DNA from: Allorhizobium ampelinum S4
GTDB lineage: Bacteria > Pseudomonadota > Alphaproteobacteria > Rhizobiales > Rhizobiaceae
DNA length: 64,000 nt
Reading direction: 5' to 3'
Assembly: GCF_000016285.1 (NCBI RefSeq)
Contig: NC_011989.1
Location: forward strand, 2,111,001 to 2,175,000
Made by a program: the position numbers and the translations under genes. The notes under the pieces were generated by a model that ran no database searches, was not told the origin of the DNA, and saw only the letters and a list, made by a program, of their open reading frames with translations. Shown here one piece after another: positions 49,170 to 58,310 of the stretch; positions within the stretch are counted from its first letter, which is position 1; each line of letters opens with the position of its first letter.

Positions 49170-49354
49170 GAGCATGTCGCGCAAAAGTGTGCAGCGGTTT
49201 TGCGGTAACGACATGTGTAAAAACAAAAACTTAAAGCGTGTTGCTTGAGGCTGATAAGCCGCAACACGCTTTAAAAACATTAATCTGAAGTGCTCTTACT
49301 TGTTTTATGCATTTCCGGATGGAAAACCGCTTCACACTTTTCCTGGAAATGCTC
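49170..49354. repeat. RIME-like Rhizobiaceae intergenic repeat
   Basis: The element is bounded by GAGCATGTCGCGCAAAAG on the left and TTTTCCTGGAAATGCTC on the right, inverted at the very ends. Inside, TTAAAGCGTGTTGC (49231-49244) and GCAACACGCTTTAA (49261-49274) form a perfect 14-bp hairpin. This is the kind of palindromic mosaic element common between genes in Rhizobium and Agrobacterium. It lies 65 bases after tRNA-Leu and its inner hairpin may terminate that transcript. Confidence 0.78.
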
Positions 49355-49479
49355 CGGTATCAAACCAGACAGTCTCAAAGGCCATCTATGCAAAACGCCC
49401 CGGACCGAGGTCGGTCCAGAGCGTCAAAGTAAACAGGCCAAGCGCGCAATGCCACGCTTCAGATAAAGCGCAAAACTCT

Positions 49480-49956
49480 TTATACCGCCATGCCCCAGTC
49501 GTCTGCGTCATTAACGCCAAACATGCGCTCAAGGTTGAGGAAGCAAATCATGCTTTCACCCTGGGCAATGATGCCGTCGGAAAAGGCGGCGCTTGGTCCG
49601 GCTGCCTGCGGCAAGGGCTGCAAGCGATCGGCAGGGATGGTCAGAATGTCGGAAACGCCATCCACCAGCAGACCGACGGTCACGCCATTGACATCAGCGA
49701 CGACCACGGCGCTGCGCTGGTTGACCTCGGAATTGGCCATGCCAAGCTTGACGGCCAGATCGACGATCGGGATGACCGTGCCGCGCAGGTTCATCACGCC
49801 CAGCACTTCGTAAGGCGCATGGGGGAGCGGGGTCACAGTGGCCCAACCGCGAATTTCACGAATGGACGTGGTTTTAACGCAAAATTCCTGCGCATGAAGC
49901 CGGAAAGCAATGATCTCCAGAGAGCCCGCTTGCACCAGATGCGATGTGGTCATCAA
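49480..49956 (-). CDS. cheW: CheW chemotaxis coupling protein
   Basis: CheW links receptors to the kinase CheA. The 158-residue protein has the family beta-barrel with EIIAFRLHAQEFCV, IREIRGWATVTPLP, VLGVMNLRGTVIPIVDL and VGLLVDGVSDILTI. It stands apart from any cheA or che operon in the window, so it may be an additional CheW serving a subset of receptors such as those nearby. Confidence 0.93.
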   Translation of the reverse strand: MMTTSHLVQAGSLEIIAFRLHAQEFCVKTTSIREIRGWATVTPLPHAPYEVLGVMNLRGTVIPIVDLAVKLGMANSEVNQRSAVVVADVNGVTVGLLVDGVSDILTIPADRLQPLPQAAGPSAAFSDGIIAQGESMICFLNLERMFGVNDADDWGMAV

Positions 49957-50469
49957 ATTTTCTCCCAGCTTTCATAGGTTTGGGACAGTATTTTAGCATA
50001 TACGTCCTTAAATCGCTGCCGATCCAGACAATCACGTGCAATGCAAGCCTCTGCACCGTGAACCGCCCGACTTGCAATCTATGCCGTAATCCTGCCAGCC
50101 TTCGATTGTGCCTCTGCCAGCCACACGTGGCCACTTTGGATTCCTTGATCAGAAACATAGTTGATGCGTCTTAACCGTTAGTGAATTCAAATATAAATTC
50201 TGAAAGGACTGTACAGCATACCGCAATCAAAACAGAGAAATGCAACCTAACCGATTGAACGGCCTTATCTATTTCAAAAAAATCGATTTCGGATGAAAGA
50301 ATTATCCATTTAAAAAATGGTCCATATGCCAGTGCATCGCGCTGGAAAATACAAAGGCTCGAAATAGGGGGACCGTCCACGCCTCAGCGAAATCTCAAAC
50401 ACATCAATGCCTTAAGGCATTCGAAAATGGAATACGCCGAATCGTTTTTAATGGCTGTTCGGATAAGGC
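49957..50469. other. Intergenic region, AT-rich
   Basis: The 513 bases hold the cheW promoter and a markedly AT-rich block at about 50165-50345. I see no gene, clear hairpin or repeat. Confidence 0.45.
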
Positions 50470-50907
50470 CTATAGCAGTCCGAGTTCGGCCAGTTCCCGC
50501 TTCAAGTCGTCGGGCATGTCATCCAGGCCGGCACCGCCGGCGGAAAGATCACGCGGGGCATCTTTCGGGTCCAGATAGCGCCAGCCCTGAAACGGGCGGC
50601 GTGGCGCTGGCGTGGTTTCAATGACCTCAGGGCCAAGCACCAGTTCGCAGCGGTTGATACCATCAGCACCAGTGACGCTGACAATATCCAGCAGAGGCTG
50701 GCGGGCTGCAACCTGACCCTTGATGATCCAATAAAGCGAGCCGCCGTCCAGCAATTCCTCAACCCGTTTGGGCATCATCCGGGTGACATGCGAACTTTGC
50801 GGTGCCAAGCCAGCCGACATCGCCACCAGGGCGCGTTCCGCGACCCAGTGCTTGAGATCGTCGATGCTATCGGCACCGACACAGAGTTTGATGAGATTGA
50901 GCGCCAT
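50470..50907 (-). CDS. DUF1489 family protein
   Basis: This 145-residue protein starts MALNLIKLCVGADSIDDLKH and includes SSHVTRMMPKR, LYWIIKGQVAARQPLLDI and RRPFQGWRYL, which I recognise as the alphaproteobacterial DUF1489 family. No function is established. The start at ATG 50907 matches homologues. It follows sdaA on the same strand by 45 bases and may be co-transcribed. Confidence 0.82.
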   Translation of the reverse strand: MALNLIKLCVGADSIDDLKHWVAERALVAMSAGLAPQSSHVTRMMPKRVEELLDGGSLYWIIKGQVAARQPLLDIVSVTGADGINRCELVLGPEVIETTPAPRRPFQGWRYLDPKDAPRDLSAGGAGLDDMPDDLKRELAELGLL

Positions 50908-50952
50908 GGGTTTTGCAGATAGACCTTTCATGCCGCAGGTCAAGCAGTAGCG

Positions 50953-52356
50953 TTAACATTCCACGACATTGACGGCCAGGCCACCAAGCGAGGTCTCTTT
51001 ATATTTCTCACTCATGTCATTGCCTGTCTGGCGCATCGTCTCGATACAGGCATCTAGCGGTACGAAATGGCTACCATCCCCCTTGATGGCCAGCGAGGCC
51101 GCCGTCACCGCTTTGACGGCACCCAGCGCATTGCGCTCGATACAGGGTACCTGTACCAGACCCGCCACGGGATCGCAGGTCATGCCGAGATGATGTTCGA
51201 GCGCAATCTCGGCGGCATTTTCGATCTGCTCCGGGCTGCCGCCCATCACCGCTGCCAATCCTGCCGCAGCCATGGCCGCTGCCGAACCCACCTCGCCCTG
51301 GCAGCCGACTTCGGCACCGGAAATCGAGGCATTGTGCTTGATAATGCCGCCAATGGCCGCAGCCGTCAGCAGATAATCACGCACCCCCTGCTGATCGGCA
51401 TCGGGATGAAAATGCAGGTAATAGCGGATCGTTGCAGGCACGACGCCTGCTGCCCCATTGGTCGGCGCCGTCACCACCCTGCCGCCAGCGGCATTTTCTT
51501 CGTTGACAGCCATGGCATAGACCGAGAGCCAGTCATTGGCCAGCAGCGGGTTTTGCCGGTTGGAGCGCCATTCTTCCTGGAGCTTGTCATGGATGTAACG
51601 GGCGCGGCGCTTGACTTTCAACCCGCCGGGCAGTTCGCCCTCACCCCGCAAGCCACGATCAATACAGCCGCTCATCGCCGTCCAAAGCCGGTCGAGGCCT
51701 TCGTCCAGCGCCTCGCGACTCAAGGAGACTTCCTCATTGGCGCGCTTCATCTGGGCAATCGTCAGCCCGGATGACGCTGCCATTGCCAGCATCTGCCGGG
51801 CGGAGGCGAAAGGATAAGGCACTTTGACGGCGTGAGTTTCTGTCTTCTTCGTCTTCTGCACGGCAGCAAGCTCGATGTCGGTCACCACGAAGCCGCCACC
51901 GATGGAATAATAGACGGTTGTCAGCAGCAGGCGACCCTGCTTGTCAAAGGCCGAAAATCGCATGCCATTGGCGTGACCTGCCAGCGGCGTCTTCTTGTCC
52001 AGCACCAGATCGGTCGCCGGATTGAACTGATAGGCCGGATGCCCGGCGGGACAGACCTTGCCGCTGCGCTGCACCTCGGCGACAAGCTCCGCCATCCTGT
52101 CGGGATCGACCCTGTCGGGCATCTCGCCGGTCAGGCCGATGATAACAGCGCGGTCGGTGCCATGACCAACGCCTGTATAGGCCAGCGAACCGTGCAGGCT
52201 AACCTTCAGTGCCGCGACCTCGGCGCCAGCCGGGCGCGGCCAGTCATTGGAGAGGATCAGATCAAGAAACCGGCCTGCTGCCGACATCGGCCCCATCGTG
52301 TGCGAGCTGGATGGCCCGATGCCGATCTTGAAAACGTCGAAGACGGAAAGAAACAT
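50953..52356 (-). CDS. sdaA: L-serine dehydratase (iron-sulfur type)
   Basis: This 467-residue enzyme deaminates L-serine to pyruvate and ammonia. The single-chain SdaA form is seen: an N-terminal beta domain with [16 protein letters not shown] and a C-terminal catalytic domain. Cysteines expected to hold the [4Fe-4S] cluster are in [16 protein letters not shown] and QVPCIERNA, with the usual spacing of the last two. A strong intrinsic terminator on the same strand sits 114 bases upstream of the start, so attenuation or a preceding short transcript is possible. Confidence 0.95.
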   Translation of the reverse strand: MFLSVFDVFKIGIGPSSSHTMGPMSAAGRFLDLILSNDWPRPAGAEVAALKVSLHGSLAYTGVGHGTDRAVIIGLTGEMPDRVDPDRMAELVAEVQRSGKVCPAGHPAYQFNPATDLVLDKKTPLAGHANGMRFSAFDKQGRLLLTTVYYSIGGGFVVTDIELAAVQKTKKTETHAVKVPYPFASARQMLAMAASSGLTIAQMKRANEEVSLSREALDEGLDRLWTAMSGCIDRGLRGEGELPGGLKVKRRARYIHDKLQEEWRSNRQNPLLANDWLSVYAMAVNEENAAGGRVVTAPTNGAAGVVPATIRYYLHFHPDADQQGVRDYLLTAAAIGGIIKHNASISGAEVGCQGEVGSAAAMAAAGLAAVMGGSPEQIENAAEIALEHHLGMTCDPVAGLVQVPCIERNALGAVKAVTAASLAIKGDGSHFVPLDACIETMRQTGNDMSEKYKETSLGGLAVNVVEC

Positions 52357-52834
52357 GCAAGGACCCTACCCGTGAAGCCGTAGCCAATAGCCTAAACTCT
52401 AGCCTTATCCTCGGCAAATTCGTGATGAAGGATCGACATTCAGTGAAACCGCAGCGACAAAAACCGCAAAACAAAAACAGCGCGGCTCGTCTCCAGCCGC
52501 GCTGTCGTCCCCCGCCGTAAAGCGGATTTCTACCGCAACAAAGCGGCAGGCACGAGGCCAATCCCCCGAAAGCCCCCGAGCACAGCATGGATAGACGATT
52601 TGGTGGCCTTGCTCAATCGCTGACAACGGTCAGAGCCGCATATTTCTTAAACGATACCGCAAGCACCTTGGCATGAGCGCTGCACCTCCATCATCGATAG
52701 TGACAATGGATATTGGCGCTTTGTGAATTGGCCTCGGCCTATCATGATAAAATCAGCCCAGCATGATAAAACAGGATGAAAATTGCAGATTCGCAACAGT
52801 CATCACCTGTCGTTACCTTAAAGTTTGAAAGACA
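52357..52834. other. Intergenic region between sdaA and DUF599 gene
   Basis: The 478 bases carry no supported protein gene. Besides the terminator at 52470-52505, the part at 52660-52800 is AT-rich and likely contains promoters for both directions. Confidence 0.45.
52470..52505 (-). terminator. Intrinsic terminator upstream of sdaA
   Basis: ACAGCGCGGCT and AGCCGCGCTGT form a perfect 11-bp stem over a 7-base loop. Read on the minus strand it is followed by TTTTTGTTTT. No protein gene precedes it on that strand, and two smaller hairpins lie just before it near 52515-52555. It may end a small RNA or act as an attenuator in the sdaA leader. Confidence 0.72.
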
Positions 52835-53617
52835 ATGTCGGACATGACCCTTCTGGATTGGCTTGCTCTGCTGCTGTTTTTCTGCGGCTGGTTCGGCCTG
52901 GCTTTTTTAACCAATGGCCGTCTGATCAAATCCCGCCTCAGCCTCAGCCGGATCATGGCGGAGCGCCGACGCGCCTGGATCTTCAATGCGCTGAAACGAG
53001 ACCTGCGGATGATCGACACGCAGATTCTCGCCGGTCTGCAAAACGGCACCGCCTTTTTTGCCTCGACCTCAATCATCGCCATCGGCGGCTGTTTCGCCAT
53101 GCTGGGCGCCACCGAAAAGGTCGATCTGGTGCTGCGGGATCTACCTTTATTCGGGGCGGGCGGGCGGGCCGCATTTGAATTGAAAGTCTGCGGACTGATC
53201 GCGATTTTCGGCTATTCTTTCTTCAAGTTCGGTTGGTCCTATCGCCTGTTCAACTATTGCACCATCCTGTTTGGCGGCCTGCCCATGCATGCGGAAGTTC
53301 GCCAGGACCCGGCCGCAGCCGAAGACGCCGCCGAAACCGTGATTGCCATGAATGTCATCGCCGCGCAGAACTTCAATTCGGGCCTGCGGGCAATCTTCAT
53401 GTCCATGGGCTATCTCGGCTGGTTCCTGAACGCCTATATGTTCATGGCAACAACGGTGCTGATTTTCTTCGTGCTGATGCATCGCCAGTTCTTCTCCAAT
53501 GCCCGGCTGGCCGCCATGCTGAAAAATCCGCTCTCCGCGCCAGGACACATGACAGCAAGCCTACAAACCAGCCCGCATCATGCAACCGATGGCGACAGCT
53601 CATCTGGAATGTCGTAA
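52835..53617 (+). CDS. DUF599 membrane protein
   Basis: The 260-residue inner-membrane protein begins with hydrophobic LALLLFFCGWFGLAFL and carries the DUF599 core with RRAWIFNALKRDLRMIDTQI and FFASTSIIAIGGCFAML. It has about four membrane segments and a polar C-terminal tail. Function is unknown. It is a single gene followed at 129 bases by the DUF1624 gene. Confidence 0.8.
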   Translation: MSDMTLLDWLALLLFFCGWFGLAFLTNGRLIKSRLSLSRIMAERRRAWIFNALKRDLRMIDTQILAGLQNGTAFFASTSIIAIGGCFAMLGATEKVDLVLRDLPLFGAGGRAAFELKVCGLIAIFGYSFFKFGWSYRLFNYCTILFGGLPMHAEVRQDPAAAEDAAETVIAMNVIAAQNFNSGLRAIFMSMGYLGWFLNAYMFMATTVLIFFVLMHRQFFSNARLAAMLKNPLSAPGHMTASLQTSPHHATDGDSSSGMS

Positions 53618-53745
53618 AGAACCGTGATGCCAGGTGTCATTAAAATGACCTTGGCATAACTCGAACCAAGGGCATGATCTGCCCCGGTGACCATTTGCCA
53701 TCCCAGCATGTCCGGTCGCTGTAGATAGCTGTTTCAGGACATCGC

Positions 53746-54714
53746 GTGGCTTTTCCAACCGAATCTCCCCTTCCCGCCAAATCCCCCCCCCGCATTGGCC
53801 TGCTCGATGCAATGCGCGGGCTCGCGCTGCTGGCTATGGCTTCCTATCACTTCAGCTGGGATCTGGAATTCTTCGGCTATCTGCCACCGGGTACGGCGGA
53901 AACCGGCGTTCTGAAGATCTATGCCCGCTGCATCGCCTCGACCTTTCTGTTCCTGGTCGGCATCGGCCTGGTGCTGGCGCATCGAAATGGCATCCGCTGG
54001 ACGTCCTTTGGCAAGCGATTTGCGCAGATTGCCGCAAGCGCCTTTGCCATATCCGTTGCCACCTATCTGGCCATGGGGGCAGGCTGGATCTTCTTCGGCA
54101 TTCTGCATGCCATCGCGCTGATGAGCCTGCTCGGCCTGGCCTTCATTCGCCTGCCGGTGGTCGTCACGCTAGGCGCGGCAATTGCCACGCTGATCCTGCC
54201 GTTTTATGCGCGCTCGGCTGTATTCGATGCACCCTATTTCTGGTGGCTTGGCCTGTCCGAGACCATTCCGCGCTCAAATGACTATGTGCCGGTGTTTCCC
54301 TGGTTTGCCGCCGTATTGTTTGGCATTGCCAGCGCCCGCCTCGCCTTGCGGTTCGGCCTGTGGCAAAAGCTGGCAGCCTGGCCGTCCGGCCCGAAATTGC
54401 TCTCGCTTGCGGGCCGCCATAGCTTGGTCTTCTACTTGGTGCATCAGCCGGTCCTGATCGCTCTCGTCTATCTGGCGACGCTGGTCGTCGCCCCGCCGCC
54501 GCCCGACAGAGCGGCAGCTTATGACCGCAGTTGCCAGCAATCCTGCACGGCTGGCAATAATGATGCCGGCTTTTGCCAACGGTTCTGCGGCTGTACATTG
54601 GAGAAGTTGCAGACCCGAAATATACTCGAACCGCTCCAGTCTGGGGCAATCATAGCGGCGCAAGATGAAAGGGTCCTGAAACTGGCGCGGGAATGCACGA
54701 TCGCCAGCCAATAA
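53746..54714 (+). CDS. DUF1624 / HGSNAT-like membrane protein with Cys-rich tail
   Basis: The 322-residue protein is polytopic and resembles heparan-alpha-glucosaminide N-acetyltransferase-like DUF1624 proteins, with GLLDAMRGLALLAMASYH at the start and SLAGRHSLVFYLVHQPVLI near 225-243. After the last membrane segment comes a tail of about 70 residues with a cysteine cluster CQQSCTAGNNDAGFCQRFC plus one further Cys. The start codon is GTG at 53746. It is followed 11 bases later by a methyltransferase-type membrane gene, a likely partner. The acyl acceptor, if any, is not known. Confidence 0.75.
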   Translation: MAFPTESPLPAKSPPRIGLLDAMRGLALLAMASYHFSWDLEFFGYLPPGTAETGVLKIYARCIASTFLFLVGIGLVLAHRNGIRWTSFGKRFAQIAASAFAISVATYLAMGAGWIFFGILHAIALMSLLGLAFIRLPVVVTLGAAIATLILPFYARSAVFDAPYFWWLGLSETIPRSNDYVPVFPWFAAVLFGIASARLALRFGLWQKLAAWPSGPKLLSLAGRHSLVFYLVHQPVLIALVYLATLVVAPPPPDRAAAYDRSCQQSCTAGNNDAGFCQRFCGCTLEKLQTRNILEPLQSGAIIAAQDERVLKLARECTIASQ

Positions 54715-54725
54715 AGGGTCCTAAC

Positions 54726-55202
54726 ATGAACGCCTATCGCATGAAGCCGCTGAAATACCCATGGCCGCCGCTTCTTTATGTCGGCGCCTGTGTCCTTGCT
54801 TTTTTTCTCAACGCCTATATTGCCCCTGTCAGCCCTTTCGAGGAGCAGGAGCCCGTGATGTGGATGACCGGCGCGATGATCGCCACCGGTGCAATCGCCA
54901 TCGATTTCTGGGCCATCAAGACCCTGATGTCCAACTATACACCCCTCAGCCAGCACCAGCGCGCCCGGCGGCTGGTGACAGAGGGACCTTACCGCTATTC
55001 CCGCAACCCGATCTATCTCGGCTATACGCTGCTGATGATCGCGGCGGGAATGATTCTCGGCAATGTCTGGCTGATCCTGGCAGCGCCCCTTACCGCCATG
55101 TTGACGACCATGGTCGCCATCCGCTGTGAGGAAATGCATCTATTGGTACGGTTCGGCGTCGATTTCGAACGCTACTGCCAGCACACACGCCGCTGGCTTT
55201 GA
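54726..55202 (+). CDS. Isoprenylcysteine methyltransferase-like membrane protein
   Basis: The 158-residue protein has about three to four membrane segments and the ICMT/PEMT signature GPYRYSRNPIYLGYTLL, then EEMHLLVRFGVDFERYC, which in characterised relatives binds S-adenosylmethionine. Bacterial members rarely have a known substrate. It is tightly placed after the DUF1624 gene (11 bases), suggesting one transcript. The start is ATG 54726. Confidence 0.82.
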   Translation: MNAYRMKPLKYPWPPLLYVGACVLAFFLNAYIAPVSPFEEQEPVMWMTGAMIATGAIAIDFWAIKTLMSNYTPLSQHQRARRLVTEGPYRYSRNPIYLGYTLLMIAAGMILGNVWLILAAPLTAMLTTMVAIRCEEMHLLVRFGVDFERYCQHTRRWL

Positions 55203-55249
55203 CGGAATACCGGAAGCGATGAGATTAGCAAAAAGGGTGTCGGCTCACT

Positions 55250-55642
55250 CTATGAACCGACACCAATTTCCACCAGACGGGTCAGGCAGGCCTCCTCGGC
55301 CTGATCCAGTTCCGCAAGGGTCTCGTCGATATCCTTGCGCTTCTGGCGCAAATCGTCACGCTTTTCATCGATGCGCTTCATCATCAGCTTCAATTGGCCG
55401 ATCTCGCCCGGCGGCTGCTTATAGACATGGATGATTTCGCGAATATCTGCTACCGTAAAGCCGATGCGACGAGCACGCAGAATTTCTTTGAGAAGATGGC
55501 GGTCGGCACCCCGGTAGACACGGGTACGGCCCTTGCGTTCCGGCTGAATCAATCCCTCGTCCTCGTAGAAACGAAGAGTGCGGGTCGATACGCCGAATTC
55601 TCGGGTCAACTCGGTGATGCTGTAAGATTTTTTCAAGGCCAT
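55250..55642 (-). CDS. MerR-family transcriptional regulator
   Basis: The 130-residue regulator has the MerR winged helix: SITELTREFGVSTRTLRFYE then DEGLIQPERKGRTRVY, followed by the dimerisation coiled coil (about 75-120). There are no metal-binding cysteine pairs at the end, so it is not a mercury or copper sensor; it resembles the LiuR-type group controlling branched-chain or fatty-acid breakdown in proteobacteria. A palindrome TTGACGTAAAAGTCAA lies just upstream. Confidence 0.88.
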   Translation of the reverse strand: MALKKSYSITELTREFGVSTRTLRFYEDEGLIQPERKGRTRVYRGADRHLLKEILRARRIGFTVADIREIIHVYKQPPGEIGQLKLMMKRIDEKRDDLRQKRKDIDETLAELDQAEEACLTRLVEIGVGS

Positions 55643-55680
55643 GGTGTTCCGTATCGCTCAAGACGATAATCATATTAACT

Positions 55681-55696
55681 TTGACGTAAAAGTCAA
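55681..55696. promoter_or_regulatory. Palindromic operator candidate before merR gene
   Basis: TTGACGTAAAAGTCAA, an interrupted palindrome (TTGAC/GTCAA), is 39 bases upstream of the MerR gene. It resembles LiuR-type MerR sites and would fit autoregulation. Confidence 0.5.
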
Positions 55697-55801
55697 TTTT
55701 TGTTCACCTCAACGCTTCAAGCGTTGGAACATCGCGTCATTTTGACGGATCTTGCCATGTTGAAGACGGATGGGGAGGCAAGTGCATGCGTTTAGCGTGC
55801 A

Positions 55802-57217
55802 TCAAATCGCAAACCACCAGGTGGCGAGCCCCAGAAACGCAAAGAAACCGGTAATATCGGTGACAGTGGTCACGAAAACCGCAGAGGAGACCGCCGGGTC
55901 GGCACCGATCTTGTCCAGCAATAGCGGAATGAGAATGCCGGCAATGGCGGCGGCCATCATGTTGATCAGCATGGCCGAGGCAATGATGCCGCCGATATTT
56001 GCATCATGGAACCAGAACCCGGCAATGACGCCGATCAACACACCGAAGATCAACCCGTTCAACAACCCGACACCCGCTTCGCGTCGCACCACCCGCCAGG
56101 CATTGTGAATGTCGAGATTGCGGGTGGCCAGCGCCCGAACCGTCACCGTCATGGTCTGCGATCCGGCATTGCCACCCATTCCCGCGACAATCGGCATCAA
56201 CACGGCCAGCGCGACGATCTGCTCAATGGTTGCCTCAAACAGTGAGATCACCGAGGCGGCCAGGAACGCGGTCAGCAGATTGACCAGCAGCCACGGCACG
56301 CGCGAGCGGGAGGTCTCTGGAATGCTGTCCGACAATTCTTCATCGCCGACGCCGCCCAGGCGCATCAAGTCTTCCTCGGCCTCTTCCTGGATCACGTCAA
56401 CCACGTCATCGATGGTCAGCACGCCGACCAGGCGCCCGCCCTCATCGACCACGGCGGCGGAGAGAAGATCGTATTGCTCGAACAGTTGCGCCGCCTCTTC
56501 CTGGTCCATTTCGGCCGGGATAGGGTGGTTGGTCTCGCGCATAATGGTTTCGATCTTCACCTGACGCTTGGTGCGCAGGATTCGGTCGAGATCGACCACG
56601 CCTAACAGCTTGAAGGTGGGATCAATGACGAAGATCTGAGTAAAGCTCTCGGGCAGACCTTCTTCTTCGCGCATATAGTCGATGGTCTGGCCCACCGCCC
56701 AGAAGGGTGGCACGGCGACAAATTCCGACTGCATACGCCGTCCGGCGGAGCTTTCCGGGTAATCCAGCGCGCGGCGCAGCCGCACCCGCTCGGTAAACGG
56801 CAATTGCGCGAGGATTTCGTCGCGGTCTTCCTCGTCGAGGTCTTCGAGAATGTAGACGGCATCATCCGAATCGAGATCGCCGATAGCCGCGGCAATCTGC
56901 TCGTTCGGCATCTGGTCGACAATCTGAAGGCGGATGGCGTCATCCACCTCGGTCAACGCCGTCATGTCAAAATCGTCACCCAGAAGGGTAATCAGCGCCA
57001 AACGCTGATCCGGCTGGATCGCCTCAATCAGGTCGCCCATTTCCGATTCGTGCAGATGCGCAACTTCCTTGCGCAGGAACAGCACATCACGATCGGCGAT
57101 AGCGGCGCCAACAAGCGCGCGGAAATCGCTGCGGATCGAGCCGTCCTCGTCGTAGATATCCGCCTTTTCCTCGTCACGGGAATGACGCGGGCGTAGCTGT
57201 TCTTCAATATCACTCAT
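55802..57217 (-). CDS. mgtE: Magnesium transporter MgtE
   Basis: The 471-residue protein has the MgtE order: an acidic N-domain (about 30-150), a CBS-domain pair (about 150-280) and a C-terminal membrane channel (about 300-471) with MPIVAGMGGNAGSQTMT, the conserved ion-path segment. MgtE gates magnesium entry by sensing intracellular magnesium through the N and CBS domains. It is transcribed away from the cob genes on the same strand with a 121-base gap. Confidence 0.95.
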   Translation of the reverse strand: MSDIEEQLRPRHSRDEEKADIYDEDGSIRSDFRALVGAAIADRDVLFLRKEVAHLHESEMGDLIEAIQPDQRLALITLLGDDFDMTALTEVDDAIRLQIVDQMPNEQIAAAIGDLDSDDAVYILEDLDEEDRDEILAQLPFTERVRLRRALDYPESSAGRRMQSEFVAVPPFWAVGQTIDYMREEEGLPESFTQIFVIDPTFKLLGVVDLDRILRTKRQVKIETIMRETNHPIPAEMDQEEAAQLFEQYDLLSAAVVDEGGRLVGVLTIDDVVDVIQEEAEEDLMRLGGVGDEELSDSIPETSRSRVPWLLVNLLTAFLAASVISLFEATIEQIVALAVLMPIVAGMGGNAGSQTMTVTVRALATRNLDIHNAWRVVRREAGVGLLNGLIFGVLIGVIAGFWFHDANIGGIIASAMLINMMAAAIAGILIPLLLDKIGADPAVSSAVFVTTVTDITGFFAFLGLATWWFAI

Positions 57218-57338
57218 ACTCGCGCCCCGTTCGGTTCACGGCAGCCTGCCGCAAACGAATCCTGCATTTCACCGGATCAGCTTCACCATAAGTGCATGAC
57301 AGTGACGATACATGCCACAAAAAACAGCAGGTTATCCG

Positions 57339-58310
57339 TCACAACAGGGTCAGCAGTAGCAAAATGCCAACACCGATGCGCCAGGCTCCGTCAATCAGCA
57401 AAAGACCGCGCCGGATATCCGCACCACCAATGGCGCGTTGGCCCGCGGCATTCATCATTGGCTCGTTGACCACGTCTCCGGCATATATACGCGGTCCCGC
57501 CAGCGCCACATCCAGCCCACCCGCCGCCGCCGCTTCCGGCCAGCCGGAATTGGGCGAGCGATGCAGGCCGTGATCAGCCATCATCACCGTGAAGCACCTT
57601 TTAGCCGTCGCTATACCCTCACCAGTGCCGGCAGCACAGACGATCAACAATCCCGCCAGCCGGGCAGCGGGCCAATTGGCCAAATCGTCCAGCCGTGCAG
57701 AAGCCCAGCCGAATTGCACATAGCGTTCGGATTTATGGCCAATCATCGAATCGGCAGTGTTCAGCATTTTATAGGCAAGCAGACCCGGCAGACCGAGCAC
57801 GCCATACCAGAAGGCGGGTGCCACCACCCCATCGGCAAAGTTTTCTGACAGGCTTTCCAGCGCGGCACGCGCCACACCGGCCTCATCAAGCACATCGGGA
57901 TCGCGCCCGACAATCATCGACACCGCCCGGCGACCACCGGCGAGGCCCTCATGCAACAAGCCGTCGGCGACGGCCTTCACATGGTCCAGCAGACTTTTCT
58001 GCGCCAGAAACACTGCCGTGACAGCAATTTCCAGCAGGAACCCGATAAAGCCAAGTGCCGCGAACAGGCGATGCAGCCCATATCCAACGCCAAGGCTTGC
58101 CATCAGCAGAAGCACAATCGTCAACACCCCGCCCGCCTTGCGCAGCGGATCGGCCAGAGCAGGCCGGTTCAGCAGCCGGTCGAAGGCCGAAATACATGTG
58201 CCAAACACCACGACCGGATGCGGCAGGCGCGCCCATAGCCAGGGCGGATCGCCAACCACGCGGTCAAGCACCAGCGCCAGAGCTAAGATAAGCAGATGCG
58301 CTTCCATCAT
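57339..58310 (-). CDS. cobD: Adenosylcobinamide-phosphate synthase
   Basis: CobD (CbiB in enterics) attaches aminopropanol or its phosphate to adenosylcobyric acid at the membrane. The 323-residue polytopic protein has the family start DRVVGDPPWLWARLPHPVV and later SENFADGVVAPAFWYGVLG. It overlaps cobC by four bases (ATGA), the last gene of the minus-strand cob run. Naming follows the Pseudomonas denitrificans system. Confidence 0.95.
   Translation of the reverse strand: MMEAHLLILALALVLDRVVGDPPWLWARLPHPVVVFGTCISAFDRLLNRPALADPLRKAGGVLTIVLLLMASLGVGYGLHRLFAALGFIGFLLEIAVTAVFLAQKSLLDHVKAVADGLLHEGLAGGRRAVSMIVGRDPDVLDEAGVARAALESLSENFADGVVAPAFWYGVLGLPGLLAYKMLNTADSMIGHKSERYVQFGWASARLDDLANWPAARLAGLLIVCAAGTGEGIATAKRCFTVMMADHGLHRSPNSGWPEAAAAGGLDVALAGPRIYAGDVVNEPMMNAAGQRAIGGADIRRGLLLIDGAWRIGVGILLLLTLL

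Noticed and set aside
48805..49170. Open frame running through tRNA-Leu
   Set aside because: It includes the whole tRNA gene, so it is not a protein gene.
49300..49977. 225-codon open frame opposite cheW
   Set aside because: Antisense shadow of cheW extending into a repeat region.
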